Shown here: positions 37,398 through 47,181 of the stretch, one piece after another
How positions within the stretch are numbered: position 1 is the stretch's first letter
Layout of the letters: each line of letters opens with the position of its first letter
Assembly (NCBI RefSeq): GCF_013304445.1
Contig: NZ_JAAITA010000004.1
Coordinates: forward strand, 154,034-218,033
Direction of reading: 5' to 3'
DNA length: 64,000 nucleotides
Source of the DNA: Blautia hansenii
GTDB lineage: Bacteria; Bacillota; Clostridia; Lachnospirales; Lachnospiraceae
The notes under the pieces: model-generated
What the model was told of the DNA's origin: nothing
The model's database searches: none
The model's input: the letters and a program-made list of their open reading frames with translations, nothing else
Made by a program: the position numbers and the translations under genes

Positions 37398-39164
37398 TCA
37401 AGTATCTTTTTCTAGTTGTTTCATGAGGTACCGTCCCACTACTGGAGAAAATCCTGAAATATCCCGAATATAAGCGAAATCTTTCCCGAAAATTTTCTTT
37501 TCCGCTGCCAAATCTTTCTCTTCTCCGGCAAATACCCCCAAGACACAAATGCCCTGGCTTCTCAGCTTCCGCACTTCAAATCCCGTATCCTTTATGGCAT
37601 ATTCCCCGTGATAGGGCTGAGGATTTCTGGCATTTGGCCGGTTTAAAATGACATCATAGGGCCGCCCGTCGCTTAACACAATGAGGATTTTGTGTTCCTC
37701 TTCTCTTGCCGAAAGCCCGTATCCCGCTGCCTTTATAGCCAGTCCGTCCCGGTTGTTGGAGGAAGTCACATACTCAAAAATATTGCTGTTTTCTCTTCTG
37801 TCCGCATCATAGTCCCGAAATTCATGAAGAATCGTATAATCCCAAAAAGTGCAGAAGCTCATAACCCTGTGGGCAATTCCCACATTACTCAGGGCTTCAC
37901 TTAAAATATAGGCCTGTATGGCTACCTGTCCCTGTCTGGAGCGCTGGGAACCACTGGCATCAATGAGAACGTCCACCACAAAGCTTCCACTGTCCTGATA
38001 CAGGCAGCGTTCAAACACTCTGGCATCCTCAGACCGTCCAATTCTCCAAAGACGCGAAGGCAGAACCCGTCCTCTGTCCGAAAGAAGCTCTTCTGCCTCC
38101 TCCCGCAAAGTCAGGGTTTTCTTCAACATATCCGTTAAAATCCGGATATTATTCTTTACAATTCTGTGGTTATCATAATACTCATACAGATTTTTATCTT
38201 TCTGCTTTCTGGCATACTCATACTGGTAATTGCGCAAAACCGGTGTCTTCAAAATCCCCCTGGTAAAATACAGACTGCAGTCTCCGTGGATTCCTCTGCA
38301 CATCAGCTGGTTCACACGTTTCTCTTCCATTTCTGTTAAGAACGTTTTTCCATAATTGCGCTCTACATAAGAATACATCCGCTCCAGTGCCTTTTCATCC
38401 ACCACCAAAACCCGTTTTTTATCTTCTTTCTTCTCTGGCTTTTCTTCTTTTTCCGCCTGTTCCAACATATCCAGATTCGTCATATTCTGTGCCACCTGGT
38501 CCAGATAAGTCTCCAGCGTATCCTCCAGCTCCTCTTCTTTCAGATAATCCTTCCAGGAAAACTCCGCCAGCTCCTCATTCGTTACGGCCAGTACCGTCTC
38601 CAGACTGCCATGCCTGCGTTCAAAATACGGGTCTGCAATCTCATTGTACAGCGTATCAGTAGTCCGAATAATATCCATTGTGCTTTCGGCATATTCCAGT
38701 TCTTCTATCCGGTCCATCCAGTTTCTCATCCGGGCTGTGGCCGGTTCTTTTCCGTTTAAAACTTCTTTAAACAGAGCCAGCTTCAGCCGTCCTGTAAGGG
38801 TTTCCTGCAGACGGGCAAAATCCATTTCCAGGATATCTTCGCAGGCTTTTCTGCGGATAGTGGCAACGCCTTCTCTCTCTGCTGTAATTCTTGCGGAAAC
38901 GGCAAATTCAATGCACAGCTGTGCCAGCTGCATCAGAGGAGCTTCCATGCCATGGAGATAGATTTTTTTCACCAGATACATGGAAAATGCTTCCCTGTCG
39001 AAATATCTTGCAAAAGCCCCCTGCTTAATGCCATCGTATAAAGCCACATACCGCGAACGGGCAAATGCCGCCAAATCCGGCTTAAACTCCAGTGCATAAT
39101 CCCCGCTCACAGTCCACATAAGATTTTTTATTCGGTTTTCCAGTTCCAGTTCTAATTCATCCAT
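37398..39164 (-). CDS. VWA domain protein, NorD/CobT-like partner of MoxR ATPase
   Basis: A 588-residue protein ending in a von Willebrand A domain. The first 370 residues are charged and helical, with a Glu/Lys-rich linker near residue 235. The VWA domain (about 390-588) has a MIDAS motif (VLIDASGSQRSRQ) and later ILIVLSDGRPYD. With the MoxR-type ATPase located 9 bases upstream, it forms the common pair that remodels or inserts metal into a target enzyme complex, as in NorQ/NorD and CbbQ/CbbO. No obvious target enzyme lies next to it. Confidence 0.85.
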   Translation of the reverse strand: MDELELELENRIKNLMWTVSGDYALEFKPDLAAFARSRYVALYDGIKQGAFARYFDREAFSMYLVKKIYLHGMEAPLMQLAQLCIEFAVSARITAEREGVATIRRKACEDILEMDFARLQETLTGRLKLALFKEVLNGKEPATARMRNWMDRIEELEYAESTMDIIRTTDTLYNEIADPYFERRHGSLETVLAVTNEELAEFSWKDYLKEEELEDTLETYLDQVAQNMTNLDMLEQAEKEEKPEKKEDKKRVLVVDEKALERMYSYVERNYGKTFLTEMEEKRVNQLMCRGIHGDCSLYFTRGILKTPVLRNYQYEYARKQKDKNLYEYYDNHRIVKNNIRILTDMLKKTLTLREEAEELLSDRGRVLPSRLWRIGRSEDARVFERCLYQDSGSFVVDVLIDASGSQRSRQGQVAIQAYILSEALSNVGIAHRVMSFCTFWDYTILHEFRDYDADRRENSNIFEYVTSSNNRDGLAIKAAGYGLSAREEEHKILIVLSDGRPYDVILNRPNARNPQPYHGEYAIKDTGFEVRKLRSQGICVLGVFAGEEKDLAAEKKIFGKDFAYIRDISGFSPVVGRYLMKQLEKDT

Positions 39165-39173
39165 AAGCTATCC

Positions 39174-40097
39174 TCAGTCTTCAAATACATCCCGGGGTGT
39201 CCAGGTATCCGGAATTCTGGTCATCACCACATCCTGCACAATTTCCTTCTCAAATATATCAAAGCATTTGTTTACCACGCCCATTTTCACTGCCAGAGCC
39301 GGAGAAAGCCCCTGCCGTATAGTCTTTAATGCTCCCAGCATTCCCCGCAAATCCAGAGCCTTTGTGGTAATTTCCCCGTTCTGCGCCTTCAGTTGAAGGT
39401 CCATGAACAGTCCTATCCACTGCTTCATGGCAGAATTTTTCAATTTCGGAAAACGGGACTGAAAAATAAAGGCCAGGGTCTCTTCATCCTGGGCCGGCAT
39501 ATCAATCACCAGGAAACGGGAAACCAACGCTTCATTTAGTTCTTTTGTCCCCGCATAGCCGTAGTTCATGGTACCAATAAATCTGGCTGCCGGGTCTATA
39601 TCAATCTTATCATAACCGGGAACATCAATGCAGCGGCGGTAATCCAAAGCCGCATGAAGCACAGAAACCGCATCATTTTTCGCCATATTGACTTCATCTA
39701 AAATTCCAAATCCACCATACTGGGCACAGCGGTAAATACTTCCCTTGCGAAGCTTTACTTCATTGTCAAGGAAAGTGTCTGTTCCAATTAAATCTCCGCT
39801 GTCTGTATTCACATGAAACGATACATTATAAACCGGACGTCCGAAAATCCATGCCAGATTCTCTGCCAGCACGTTCTTTCCCGTGGCCTTAGCTCCCGTA
39901 AGCAGCAGATTTTCCCCTTCCAGGAGAGCCGCAATGGCCATCTCCAGCACTTCTTTTCCATAAAAAGCCATGTCCGGCTTTACAATCCGCCGTTTTTCCT
40001 CTTCCTCTACAAAATTCCGGCTGCGAAATTCCTCAACACCTCTGATAAGGTTCTTGTCTATGTTCTGGTTCTCCAGAAACGCTACTGTCTGTTCCAT
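39174..40097 (-). CDS. MoxR-type AAA+ ATPase with variant Walker A
   Basis: A 307-residue AAA+ ATPase of the MoxR/NorQ group. Walker A reads LLTGAKATGKNVLAENL: the usual Thr/Ser after GK is Asn here. Walker B is GFGILDEVNMAKNDAV and sensor 1 is ARFIGTMNYGYAGTKELNEAL, with the arginine finger region SRFLVIDMP. It is probably a chaperone-type ATPase for an unknown client, working with the VWA protein whose start is 9 bases downstream. The Asn change is a single-codon feature, and its effect on activity is unknown. Confidence 0.88.
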   Translation of the reverse strand: MEQTVAFLENQNIDKNLIRGVEEFRSRNFVEEEEKRRIVKPDMAFYGKEVLEMAIAALLEGENLLLTGAKATGKNVLAENLAWIFGRPVYNVSFHVNTDSGDLIGTDTFLDNEVKLRKGSIYRCAQYGGFGILDEVNMAKNDAVSVLHAALDYRRCIDVPGYDKIDIDPAARFIGTMNYGYAGTKELNEALVSRFLVIDMPAQDEETLAFIFQSRFPKLKNSAMKQWIGLFMDLQLKAQNGEITTKALDLRGMLGALKTIRQGLSPALAVKMGVVNKCFDIFEKEIVQDVVMTRIPDTWTPRDVFED

Positions 40098-40133
40098 ATT
40101 CTCCCTTTCTGATTTTCTCTTTTAAAGAAGAAA

Positions 40134-40176
40134 GCTGCCGCACTAAACACCTTTTAAGAATATTTAATGCGACAGC
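40134..40176 (-). terminator. Terminator after glutamine synthetase gene
   Basis: A 14-bp stem with two mismatches (40134-40147 with 40163-40176), based on GCTGCCGCA/TGCGACAGC, followed on the minus strand by TTTCTTCTTT. It separates the glutamine synthetase gene from the MoxR/VWA pair. Confidence 0.75.
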
Positions 40177-40191
40177 CCTCCTGTCTCTTTT

Positions 40192-42306
40192 CTATACCTC
40201 AAACAGTAAATCACCGTAGGACGGCATAGGCCAGATTTCTTTATCCACAATCATTTCCAGTTTATCTACCGGTTTTCTCAGTTTTTCCATAGCCGGAATC
40301 ACCTGACGGCGGTAGAAAAATGCCTTGTCTTTTCCATCTTCCATAGCCCAGGCCTGCTCTGCTACTGTATGCAGGGCATCCAGTGCCTCTTTTGTCTCTT
40401 TTAACAATGCAGAAGTTTCCCGTAAAAGTTCTGTCTGTACATCTACGTCCAGAACTCCCGCTGCTACAATGGCATTAATGGAATCTGCCAGCTGTCTGGC
40501 ATAACGGATAACCGCAGGAATAATCTGTTTTCCCGCCACATCCAGCATAGTTCTTGCCTCGATATTAATGGCTTTGGCATAAGCTTCGTATTTGATTTCT
40601 CTTCTGGACTCCAGTTCCGCTTTTGTAAAGACGCCGAATTCCTCAAACAGCTTTACTGCCTTCTCTGTAGTCAACGTATCAATGGTTTCCACCATACAGG
40701 TGAGATTCGGAAGTCCCCTTCTCTCTGCCTCTTTCACCCATTCCTTAGAATAACCGTTTCCGTTGAATACAATTCTCTGGTGCTCCGTGAAGTTTTTCTT
40801 CATCAAATCGTGAACTGCTACTTCAAAGTCTTCTGCTTTTTCCAGAATGTCGCAGGCTTCTTTAAATGCCTGTGCCACAATAGTATTCAGCACCACATTA
40901 GCCGGTGCAATGGAATCTCTGGACCCCACCATACGGAATTCAAATTTATTTCCTGTAAAGGCAAAGGGTGAAGTTCTGTTACGGTCTGTGGTATCCCGCA
41001 TAAATTCGGGAATTGCCTTTACCCCTGTCTCCAGTTTTTCACTTTCAATACTGTGGTCTGCCATACCGGTGGTAATCAGCTGATTCATCACATCGGTCAG
41101 CTGGTCACCCAAAAATACGGAAATAATGGCCGGAGGTGCTTCGTTTGCACCCAGACGGTGGTCATTTCCCACATCTGCTGCAGATTCTCTTAACAGATCC
41201 GCATGGGTATCCACGGCTTTTAACACACAGCTTAATACCAGAAGGAACTGAATGTTCTCGTGAGGCGTAATGCCCGGTTCCAGCAGGTTATGTCCCGTAT
41301 CTGTAGTTAAAGACCAGTTGTTGTGCTTTCCGGAACCATTGACACCAGCAAAAGGTTTTTCATGGAGAAGACATTTCATGCCGTGCTGAGAAGCCACACG
41401 TTTTAAAGTCTGCATCACAATCTGGTTATGGTCTACTTCCACATTGGCTTCTGCGTAAATGGGCGCCAGTTCATGCTGGGCCGGGGCCGCTTCGTTGTGC
41501 TGTGTCTTAGCTGTTACCCCCAGCTTCCAAAGTTCCTCGTTTACCTGCTTCATATAAGCGGAAACCTTCTGGCGGATGGTTCCCAGATAGTGGTCATCCA
41601 GTTCCTGTCCTTTAGGAGGCATAGCGCCAAACAGCGTTCTTCCGGTAAATACCAAATCTTTTCTCTTTCTGAATTTTTCGTTGCTTACCAGAAAATATTC
41701 CTGCTCTGCCCCTACCGAAGGAATAACTCTCTTTGCCGTGGTGTCTCCGAAGAGGCGGATAAGGCGCAGAGCCTGCGTATTGATAGCCTGCATGGAACGC
41801 AAAAGCGGTGTTTTCTGGTCAAGCGCCTCTCCCGTGTAAGAACAAAATGCTGTGGGAATACATAACGTGGCACCTGCAGCGTCATGACGGACAAATGCAG
41901 GAGAAGTACAATCCCAGGCTGTATATCCTCTGGCCTCAAAGGTGGCTCTTAACCCTCCTGAAGGAAAGGAAGACGCGTCCGGCTCGCCTTTAATCAATTC
42001 TTTTCCGGAAAAACTCATCAGTACCTTGCCATTGGGAAGAGGTGCCGTAATAAAAGAGTCGTGCTTTTCCGCCGTTACTCCGGTAAGCGGCTGAAACCAA
42101 TGGGTATAATGAGTGGCGCCTTTTTCGATGGCCCACTCTTTCATTTCGTGAGCAATGACATCCGCCATCTCCTGGGACAACTCTTTGCCCTCTAATATGG
42201 TCTGTTTCAAATCTTTGTAAACTTTTTTCGGAAGACGCTGCTGCATTACTTCGTCATCAAAAACATCTTCCCCGAAAATCTCAGATACATTGATATATTC
42301 ACTCAT
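40192..42306 (-). CDS. glnN: Glutamine synthetase type III (GlnN)
   Basis: A 704-residue type III glutamine synthetase that makes glutamine from glutamate, ammonia and ATP. GSIII is about 700 residues, clearly longer than type I (about 450). The family features are FPSGGLRATFEARGYTAWD (written as FPSGGLR and ARGYTAWD), VGAEQEYFLV (catalytic glutamates), KTQHNEAAPAQHELAPIYAEAN and NGSGKHNNWSL. I chose the ATG at 42306 (MSEYINVSEIFGED) with a GGAAGG site. No ammonium transporter or PII gene is adjacent. Confidence 0.95.
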   Translation of the reverse strand: MSEYINVSEIFGEDVFDDEVMQQRLPKKVYKDLKQTILEGKELSQEMADVIAHEMKEWAIEKGATHYTHWFQPLTGVTAEKHDSFITAPLPNGKVLMSFSGKELIKGEPDASSFPSGGLRATFEARGYTAWDCTSPAFVRHDAAGATLCIPTAFCSYTGEALDQKTPLLRSMQAINTQALRLIRLFGDTTAKRVIPSVGAEQEYFLVSNEKFRKRKDLVFTGRTLFGAMPPKGQELDDHYLGTIRQKVSAYMKQVNEELWKLGVTAKTQHNEAAPAQHELAPIYAEANVEVDHNQIVMQTLKRVASQHGMKCLLHEKPFAGVNGSGKHNNWSLTTDTGHNLLEPGITPHENIQFLLVLSCVLKAVDTHADLLRESAADVGNDHRLGANEAPPAIISVFLGDQLTDVMNQLITTGMADHSIESEKLETGVKAIPEFMRDTTDRNRTSPFAFTGNKFEFRMVGSRDSIAPANVVLNTIVAQAFKEACDILEKAEDFEVAVHDLMKKNFTEHQRIVFNGNGYSKEWVKEAERRGLPNLTCMVETIDTLTTEKAVKLFEEFGVFTKAELESRREIKYEAYAKAINIEARTMLDVAGKQIIPAVIRYARQLADSINAIVAAGVLDVDVQTELLRETSALLKETKEALDALHTVAEQAWAMEDGKDKAFFYRRQVIPAMEKLRKPVDKLEMIVDKEIWPMPSYGDLLFEV

Positions 42307-42445
42307 TTCTGTGTTCCTTCCTCTCATACGGTATAGAATCTTCCCAAACATTTATAGCCCTGAAACTGTTTCTAAGATACCGCAAAATTTTCCAGAATGC
42401 AAGTATTTTTTTGCCAACTTGCAAATGCAGGCCAAGATTCCCTTC

Positions 42446-43000
42446 CTATCTTCTGCAAAAAATCCCAAATGCAAGAAGCAGCAGACACATACCGCTTATC
42501 CAGGACAAGTCCCGGTTGGTCTTTTTCCGAAACCGACTCCCCAGTTCCCAGCCTGCCTTCATCATTCCCATACCGCCCAGGAAAGCCCCTGCTGCCAGCA
42601 TCCACTCTCCCGACTGCATAAGACCAGTCCCCAACCCGGCGGCCAGACTGTCCGCAGACAGCACAAATGCCAAAATAAAGCCCTCTTTCATAGTCAAAAC
42701 TTTCACGGCACAGGAATTTGTCTCTTTCCGAAAGAAAAAACTCATCATCCTGTAAATTCCCAGAAAAGACAACAGAAGAATTCCCACCCAGCAGGTCAAA
42801 CTGTCCGGCAGAAAGGAAGAAAAAAAATTCCCCGTCAGCACAGCTGCGCCCAAAAGAGAACTCATCATCAAATTCATTCCTGCCACAATGAAAAATGGCA
42901 TTTTTGTTTTTGCCATGCCATATGCAAAACTGACCACAAACGAATCTGTGGTCAGTGCAAGAATCAGTAAAATCCCATCAACAATTTTGATTTCACCCAT
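42446..43000 (-). CDS. MntP/YtaF-like membrane protein
   Basis: A 184-residue six-helix membrane protein in the MntP/YtaF group. The paired acidic motifs in transmembrane helices are visible (ALTTDSFVVSFAYG and VLSADSLAAGLGTG), as in MntP manganese exporters and in the sporulation-associated YtaF. Length fits YtaF. I chose ATG 43000; the frame extends to 43117 but the extra residues are basic, not family-like, and would overlap the kinase gene. It is downstream of the diacylglycerol kinase gene on the same strand. Confidence 0.75.
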   Translation of the reverse strand: MGEIKIVDGILLILALTTDSFVVSFAYGMAKTKMPFFIVAGMNLMMSSLLGAAVLTGNFFSSFLPDSLTCWVGILLLSFLGIYRMMSFFFRKETNSCAVKVLTMKEGFILAFVLSADSLAAGLGTGLMQSGEWMLAAGAFLGGMGMMKAGWELGSRFRKKTNRDLSWISGMCLLLLAFGIFCRR

Positions 43001-43064
43001 TGCGTAACCTGATTTCTCTATTTTTATTATCATATGAAGAAACCGGGTACACAGGTTCCTGCAT

Positions 43065-43988
43065 TTATTCTTCCGGCGTATGAATAAGGGGAACTTCCCC
43101 GTTTCGCGGCAGTACAATCTGTACAGCGTGTTTCATATTTTGAATCTCCACGCTTCTGTGTTCTCCGCCAAATTCGCCGTCCAGCGTCCAAGAAATTTCT
43201 TCCTCACACTGCATACGCAAGGTTCTGGTTTTAAATACTTCTATCATTTTGGAATCCCCAGGTCCCACCAGGGAAGCAATAATTTCATTCAATTCCAGAA
43301 TATTCTTGGGTTTTCGGATAAGCATGACTTCAAAGACGCCATCGTCCAGCATGACATCCGGCCCGGTCAGACGTTTAAATCCACCTACAGAAGTGGCATT
43401 GCTGACCATACCGAAAATAAAGTCTCCTGACAACTTGCCTTCGTCGCTTTCTATCTGCAGGCTGTAAGACTTGATATTAAACAGCCGCTGTGTTCCTTCT
43501 AATATATAGGCAGCATGTCCCAGAATATTTTTCATATCCTGATTCGTTTCATAAGACACATCCGTAAACAGTCCGAATGCTGCAATATAAACAAAATAAT
43601 CGTCATTAAATCGTCCCACATCAAAGGCGTGAGGCAGTCCCTCTACAATGTCCGTAGCGGCCTGCAGCATATTTTTTGAAATATGAAAGCTATTTGCAAA
43701 ATCATTGGTACTTCCGGAAGGTATATAGCCAATAGGATTGGTATATCCCCCCAGCATCATCCCTGTAACAATTTCATCCAGTGTGCCGTCTCCGCCGCTC
43801 GCTACTACAATGTCATAGTTCGCCGCCTTTTTCCTGGTCACCTTCAATCCATCCATATAGCACTGGGTGGGGTGAACCGTAACCTCATATCCTCCTTTGA
43901 CAAAAATATCCAGAATGTCCATCAGACGGTTTTTAATGCTGCCTTTGCCGGACCGCGGGTTAAATATAAAAAGCATTTTCTTACTCAT
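43065..43988 (-). CDS. Diacylglycerol kinase-like lipid kinase (YegS/DgkB family)
   Basis: A 307-residue kinase of the DAGK catalytic family. The N-terminal NAD-kinase-like fold starts KMLFIFNPRSGKG and contains the ATP-binding VVASGGDGTLDEIVTGM motif near residue 60, with GYIPSGSTNDFANS after it. The C-terminal beta domain ends DGEFGGEH. It would phosphorylate diacylglycerol to phosphatidate, recycling lipid from lipoteichoic acid synthesis. It sits downstream of the rplQ terminator. Confidence 0.9.
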   Translation of the reverse strand: MSKKMLFIFNPRSGKGSIKNRLMDILDIFVKGGYEVTVHPTQCYMDGLKVTRKKAANYDIVVASGGDGTLDEIVTGMMLGGYTNPIGYIPSGSTNDFANSFHISKNMLQAATDIVEGLPHAFDVGRFNDDYFVYIAAFGLFTDVSYETNQDMKNILGHAAYILEGTQRLFNIKSYSLQIESDEGKLSGDFIFGMVSNATSVGGFKRLTGPDVMLDDGVFEVMLIRKPKNILELNEIIASLVGPGDSKMIEVFKTRTLRMQCEEEISWTLDGEFGGEHRSVEIQNMKHAVQIVLPRNGEVPLIHTPEE

Positions 43989-44012
43989 TCAAATGGCCTC
44001 CTGTAAATTCGG

Positions 44013-44068
44013 AAAAAAAAGGTGTCCCCAAAGCAAATACCGCAACGGTCTTGCTTTTGGTCCACCTT
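44013..44068 (-). terminator. Terminator of the rpmJ-rplQ operon
   Basis: A long imperfect hairpin: AAGGTGGACCAAAAGCAA pairs with TTTGCTTTGGGGACACCTT (about 44018-44068), followed on the minus strand by a run of eight T. It closes the ribosomal protein operon before the diacylglycerol kinase gene. Confidence 0.85.
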
Positions 44069-44092
44069 CTTTCATCTGCTACATCTGTGTTC

Positions 44093-44629
44093 TTACACTA
44101 ACTCCAGAACTACTTCCATAGCTGCATCACCTTTACGAGGTCCGATTTTGATGATTCTTGTGTAACCACCGTTACGGTCAGCGTATTTTGGTGCGATTTC
44201 TGTGAATAATTTTTCTACTAAATCAACTTCTTTAGTATTTTTCTTCTTTCCAGCAGCAGCTGTCGGAACTTCTTTCACTGGGTAAAGAACTTTTAACATC
44301 TGTCTTCTGGCATGTAATCTGGAAGGAGCGTCCTTCTTGATTTCTTTCTGTACTTCGTCGTATACAGTCACTTTCTTTCCGTCAACAACTTCTTTTACTC
44401 TCTTGCCGTCAGCGTCTTTGCGAGCAACTTTAGCTGTAACAGTTACTGTTTCAAAGTTGTCTTTTTCACGAACAGCCATAGCAATCAGACCGTCAGCGAT
44501 TTTACGAACTTCTTTTGCTTTTGTTTCAGTAGTAACAATTTTTCCGTGATATAACAGATTTGTTACCTGGTTTCTAAGTAAAGCTTTTCTCTGGTCAGCA
44601 GTTCTGCCCAATTTTCTATATTTTGCCAT
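44093..44629 (-). CDS. rplQ: 50S ribosomal protein L17, enlarged
   Basis: A 178-residue L17. The N-terminal [17 protein letters not shown] and C-terminal [18 protein letters not shown] are standard. Between residues about 57 and 104 it has an insert of about 47 residues with two strand-like Lys/Val-rich repeats ([25 protein letters not shown] region), and a second, short Ala/Lys insert follows [18 protein letters not shown]. subtilis L17 has 120 residues. I chose ATG 44629 with GGAGG upstream. Last gene of the operon. Confidence 0.96.
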   Translation of the reverse strand: MAKYRKLGRTADQRKALLRNQVTNLLYHGKIVTTETKAKEVRKIADGLIAMAVREKDNFETVTVTAKVARKDADGKRVKEVVDGKKVTVYDEVQKEIKKDAPSRLHARRQMLKVLYPVKEVPTAAAGKKKNTKEVDLVEKLFTEIAPKYADRNGGYTRIIKIGPRKGDAAMEVVLELV

Positions 44630-44720
44630 TTTAGATTTCCTCCATTTGTGGAACAATGCGCCATGCTCTCTTCGGTCTTACTGACGCACTGCTTTTCTTC
44701 CATAAATTTGTCCTAAAGGC

Positions 44721-45680
44721 TTACTCCTCGCTTGGATTTAACTGTAAGCCCAATTCTTTTAATTTTGCCAAAACTTCTTCTAATGACTTACGGCCCAGGT
44801 TACGAACCTTCATCATATCTTCGGAAGTACGGTTGCAAAGCTCTTCCACGGTATTAATACCAGCACGTTTTAAGCAGTTGTAGGAACGAACAGACAGTTC
44901 TAATTCGTCAATGTTCATTTCCAGAACTTTTTCTTTCTCATTGTCTTCCTTTTCAATCATGACTTCTGCAGTCTTTGCACTTTCAGAAAGATCAATGAAG
45001 AGGCTTAAATGCTCGCTTAATACCTTAGCAGCCAGGCTGACAGCCTCGTCTGCGTCCAGTGTTCCGTTTGTGTAAATATCCAGAGTCAGCTTATCAAAGT
45101 CTGTAACCTGACCTACACGGGTATTTTCAACGGCCATATTCACACGCTCAACCGGGGTGTAAATTGCATCTACAGCAATCATACCGATTGGCATGTCATC
45201 TGATTTTCCTTTATCTGCGCTTACATATCCGCGGCCTTTGGTAATGGTCAGTTCTGCATTGAATTTGCAGCCTGTACCGCCATTTAAGGTGGCAATTACC
45301 TGCTCCGGATTTAAGATTTCCAAATCCTGGTCAACCTGAATATCTGCACCTGTCACAACGCCTTCGCCTTCAAACTCGATATATGCGGTTTTCGGCTCAT
45401 TGCTGTCGCTTACGTTCTTAATCGCCAGATTTTTCAGATTCATGATAATTTCTGTCACATCTTCTTTGACACCCGGCATAGAACTGAATTCATGGAGAAC
45501 ACCGTCAATTTTCACCTGGCTTACAGCGGCACCCGGTAAAGAAGAAAGCATAATTCTTCTTAAAGAGTTGCCCAGTGTAATACCATATCCTCTTTCCAGT
45601 GGTTCTACCACGAATTTCCCATATCTCTTATCATCAGACATTTCTGTGATTTGAATTTTGGGTTTGTTAAAATCGAACAT
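44721..45680 (-). CDS. rpoA: DNA-directed RNA polymerase alpha subunit
   Basis: A 319-residue RNA polymerase alpha. The N-terminal domain carries dimer and beta-contact motifs ([29 protein letters not shown], given as [15 protein letters not shown] and LSSLPGAAV). The C-terminal DNA-binding domain ends [23 protein letters not shown]...[14 protein letters not shown]. Length is normal and AAGGAGG precedes the ATG. It follows rpsD, as in almost all Firmicutes. Confidence 0.98.
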   Translation of the reverse strand: MFDFNKPKIQITEMSDDKRYGKFVVEPLERGYGITLGNSLRRIMLSSLPGAAVSQVKIDGVLHEFSSMPGVKEDVTEIIMNLKNLAIKNVSDSNEPKTAYIEFEGEGVVTGADIQVDQDLEILNPEQVIATLNGGTGCKFNAELTITKGRGYVSADKGKSDDMPIGMIAVDAIYTPVERVNMAVENTRVGQVTDFDKLTLDIYTNGTLDADEAVSLAAKVLSEHLSLFIDLSESAKTAEVMIEKEDNEKEKVLEMNIDELELSVRSYNCLKRAGINTVEELCNRTSEDMMKVRNLGRKSLEEVLAKLKELGLQLNPSEE

Positions 45681-45719
45681 GCAAAGCCCTCCTTGCTACG
45701 CGCACAATTCACTTCTTAA

Positions 45720-46313
45720 TTATTTAGAATACAACTCGACAATTAACACTTCGTTAACCGGTACGTCGATTTCTTCTCTTGTAGGAAGTGCTTTTACTTC
45801 GCCCTTTAATGCTTCCTGGTCTACATCTAACCAAGCCGGAACCAGACGTCCGCCGGTTACTTCAAGGATATCTTTGTATCTCTGAGAACCTTTGCATTTT
45901 TCTTTAATTTCGATAACATCGCCAGCTTTTAATAAGTAAGATGGAATGTTTACCTGTTTTCCGTTTACCAGTACATGTTTGTGGTCAACAATCTGTCTTG
46001 CTTCTTTTCTTGTTCTTGCAAGTCCAAGACGGAATACTACGTTGTCCAGACGTGTTTCCAGCATAACCATCAGGTTTTCACCTGTCTGTCCCGGTCTCTG
46101 GTCTGCTTTTTTGTAGTAGTTACGGAAAGGTTTTTCCAGAACGCCGTAGATGAATTTTGCTTTCTGTTTTTCTCTTAACTGAAGTCCGTATTCGGACACT
46201 TTTCTGTTTGCTCTTTTTAACTGTCTGGTAGATTTTTTGTCAATTCCCAGATATACAGGGTCAAGACCTAAGGATCTACATCTTTTCAGAACTGGTACTC
46301 TATTTACTGCCAT
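45720..46313 (-). CDS. rpsD: 30S ribosomal protein S4
   Basis: A 197-residue S4, primary 16S rRNA binder. It starts [20 protein letters not shown] and continues [19 protein letters not shown], with the S4 RNA-binding domain [26 protein letters not shown] (core [15 protein letters not shown]). The N-terminal zinc cysteines seen in some species are not present (only one Cys). S4 represses its operon in many bacteria, which may concern the long rpmJ-rpsM leader here. Confidence 0.97.
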   Translation of the reverse strand: MAVNRVPVLKRCRSLGLDPVYLGIDKKSTRQLKRANRKVSEYGLQLREKQKAKFIYGVLEKPFRNYYKKADQRPGQTGENLMVMLETRLDNVVFRLGLARTRKEARQIVDHKHVLVNGKQVNIPSYLLKAGDVIEIKEKCKGSQRYKDILEVTGGRLVPAWLDVDQEALKGEVKALPTREEIDVPVNEVLIVELYSK

Positions 46314-46331
46314 GATTCACTGACCTCCTAA

Positions 46332-46724
46332 TTAGACTCTTCTGCGTTTTGGTGGACGACAACCGTTGTGTGGAACCGGAGTTACATCTTTGATGCTTGT
46401 AACTTCAATACCGCAAGCTGCCAATGCACGGATTGCTGCTTCTCTTCCTGAACCAGGTCCTTTTACAAAAACGTCAACAGTCTTCAGACCATGGATAATT
46501 GCTGCTTTAGCAGCTGTTTCTGCAGCCATCTGAGCTGCATATGGAGTAGATTTCCTTGAACCTTTAAATCCCAGACCACCGGCACTTGCCCATGATAAAG
46601 CATTTCCTTCAGCATCTGTCAATGTAACGATTGTGTTATTGAAAGAAGACTGGATATGTGCCTGTCCGCGTTCAACGTTTTTCTTAACACGCTTTTTTGT
46701 CACTTTTTTTGTAACTTTAGCCAT
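46332..46724 (-). CDS. rpsK: 30S ribosomal protein S11
   Basis: A 130-residue S11 located at the platform of the 30S subunit. It has a basic N-terminus ([22 protein letters not shown]), then [40 protein letters not shown] (pieces: [27 protein letters not shown]), and ends [12 protein letters not shown]. Length is normal. The Shine-Dalgarno is weak (AGG), so translation may depend on coupling with rpsM. Confidence 0.97.
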   Translation of the reverse strand: MAKVTKKVTKKRVKKNVERGQAHIQSSFNNTIVTLTDAEGNALSWASAGGLGFKGSRKSTPYAAQMAAETAAKAAIIHGLKTVDVFVKGPGSGREAAIRALAACGIEVTSIKDVTPVPHNGCRPPKRRRV

Positions 46725-46809
46725 TTTTAAACTAACCTACTTTCTCTAATATTTAAACTCAACTGTAATTTTCATAATTCAGGCCGCCGCCTGTATCGCA
46801 ACAAAAAAA

Positions 46810-47181
46810 TTATTTCTTCTTGTTAGCAACAGTTCTCTTAGGACCTTTTCTTGTTCTTGCGTTTGTTTTTGTTTTCTGTCCACGAACAGGAAGTCCTTTA
46901 CGATGACGGATTCCTCTGTAGCATCCGATTTCCTGAAGTCTCTTGATATTCAGAGCGATTTCTCTTCTTAAATCACCTTCTACAGGAATCTGTAACTCTT
47001 CGATTGCGTCACGGATTTTTCCTACTTCTTCGTCAGTAACATCTCTGACACGAGTGTCAGGATTTACGCCTGCCTTCTCTAAGATACGGTTTGAACTTAC
47101 TCTACCGATTCCGTAGATGTATGTTAAGCCGATTTCGATACGTTTTTCTCTTGGTAAGTCTACACCAGCTATACGAGCCAT
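46810..47181 (-). CDS. rpsM: 30S ribosomal protein S13
   Basis: A 123-residue S13 from the head of the 30S subunit. The start [26 protein letters not shown] and the basic tail [28 protein letters not shown] are typical (pieces only). I chose ATG 47181, which has GGAGG 8 bases upstream; the longer frame to 47418 is non-homologous sequence from the intergenic leader. First gene after the unusual 338-bp gap behind rpmJ. Confidence 0.97.
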   Translation of the reverse strand: MARIAGVDLPREKRIEIGLTYIYGIGRVSSNRILEKAGVNPDTRVRDVTDEEVGKIRDAIEELQIPVEGDLRREIALNIKRLQEIGCYRGIRHRKGLPVRGQKTKTNARTRKGPKRTVANKKK

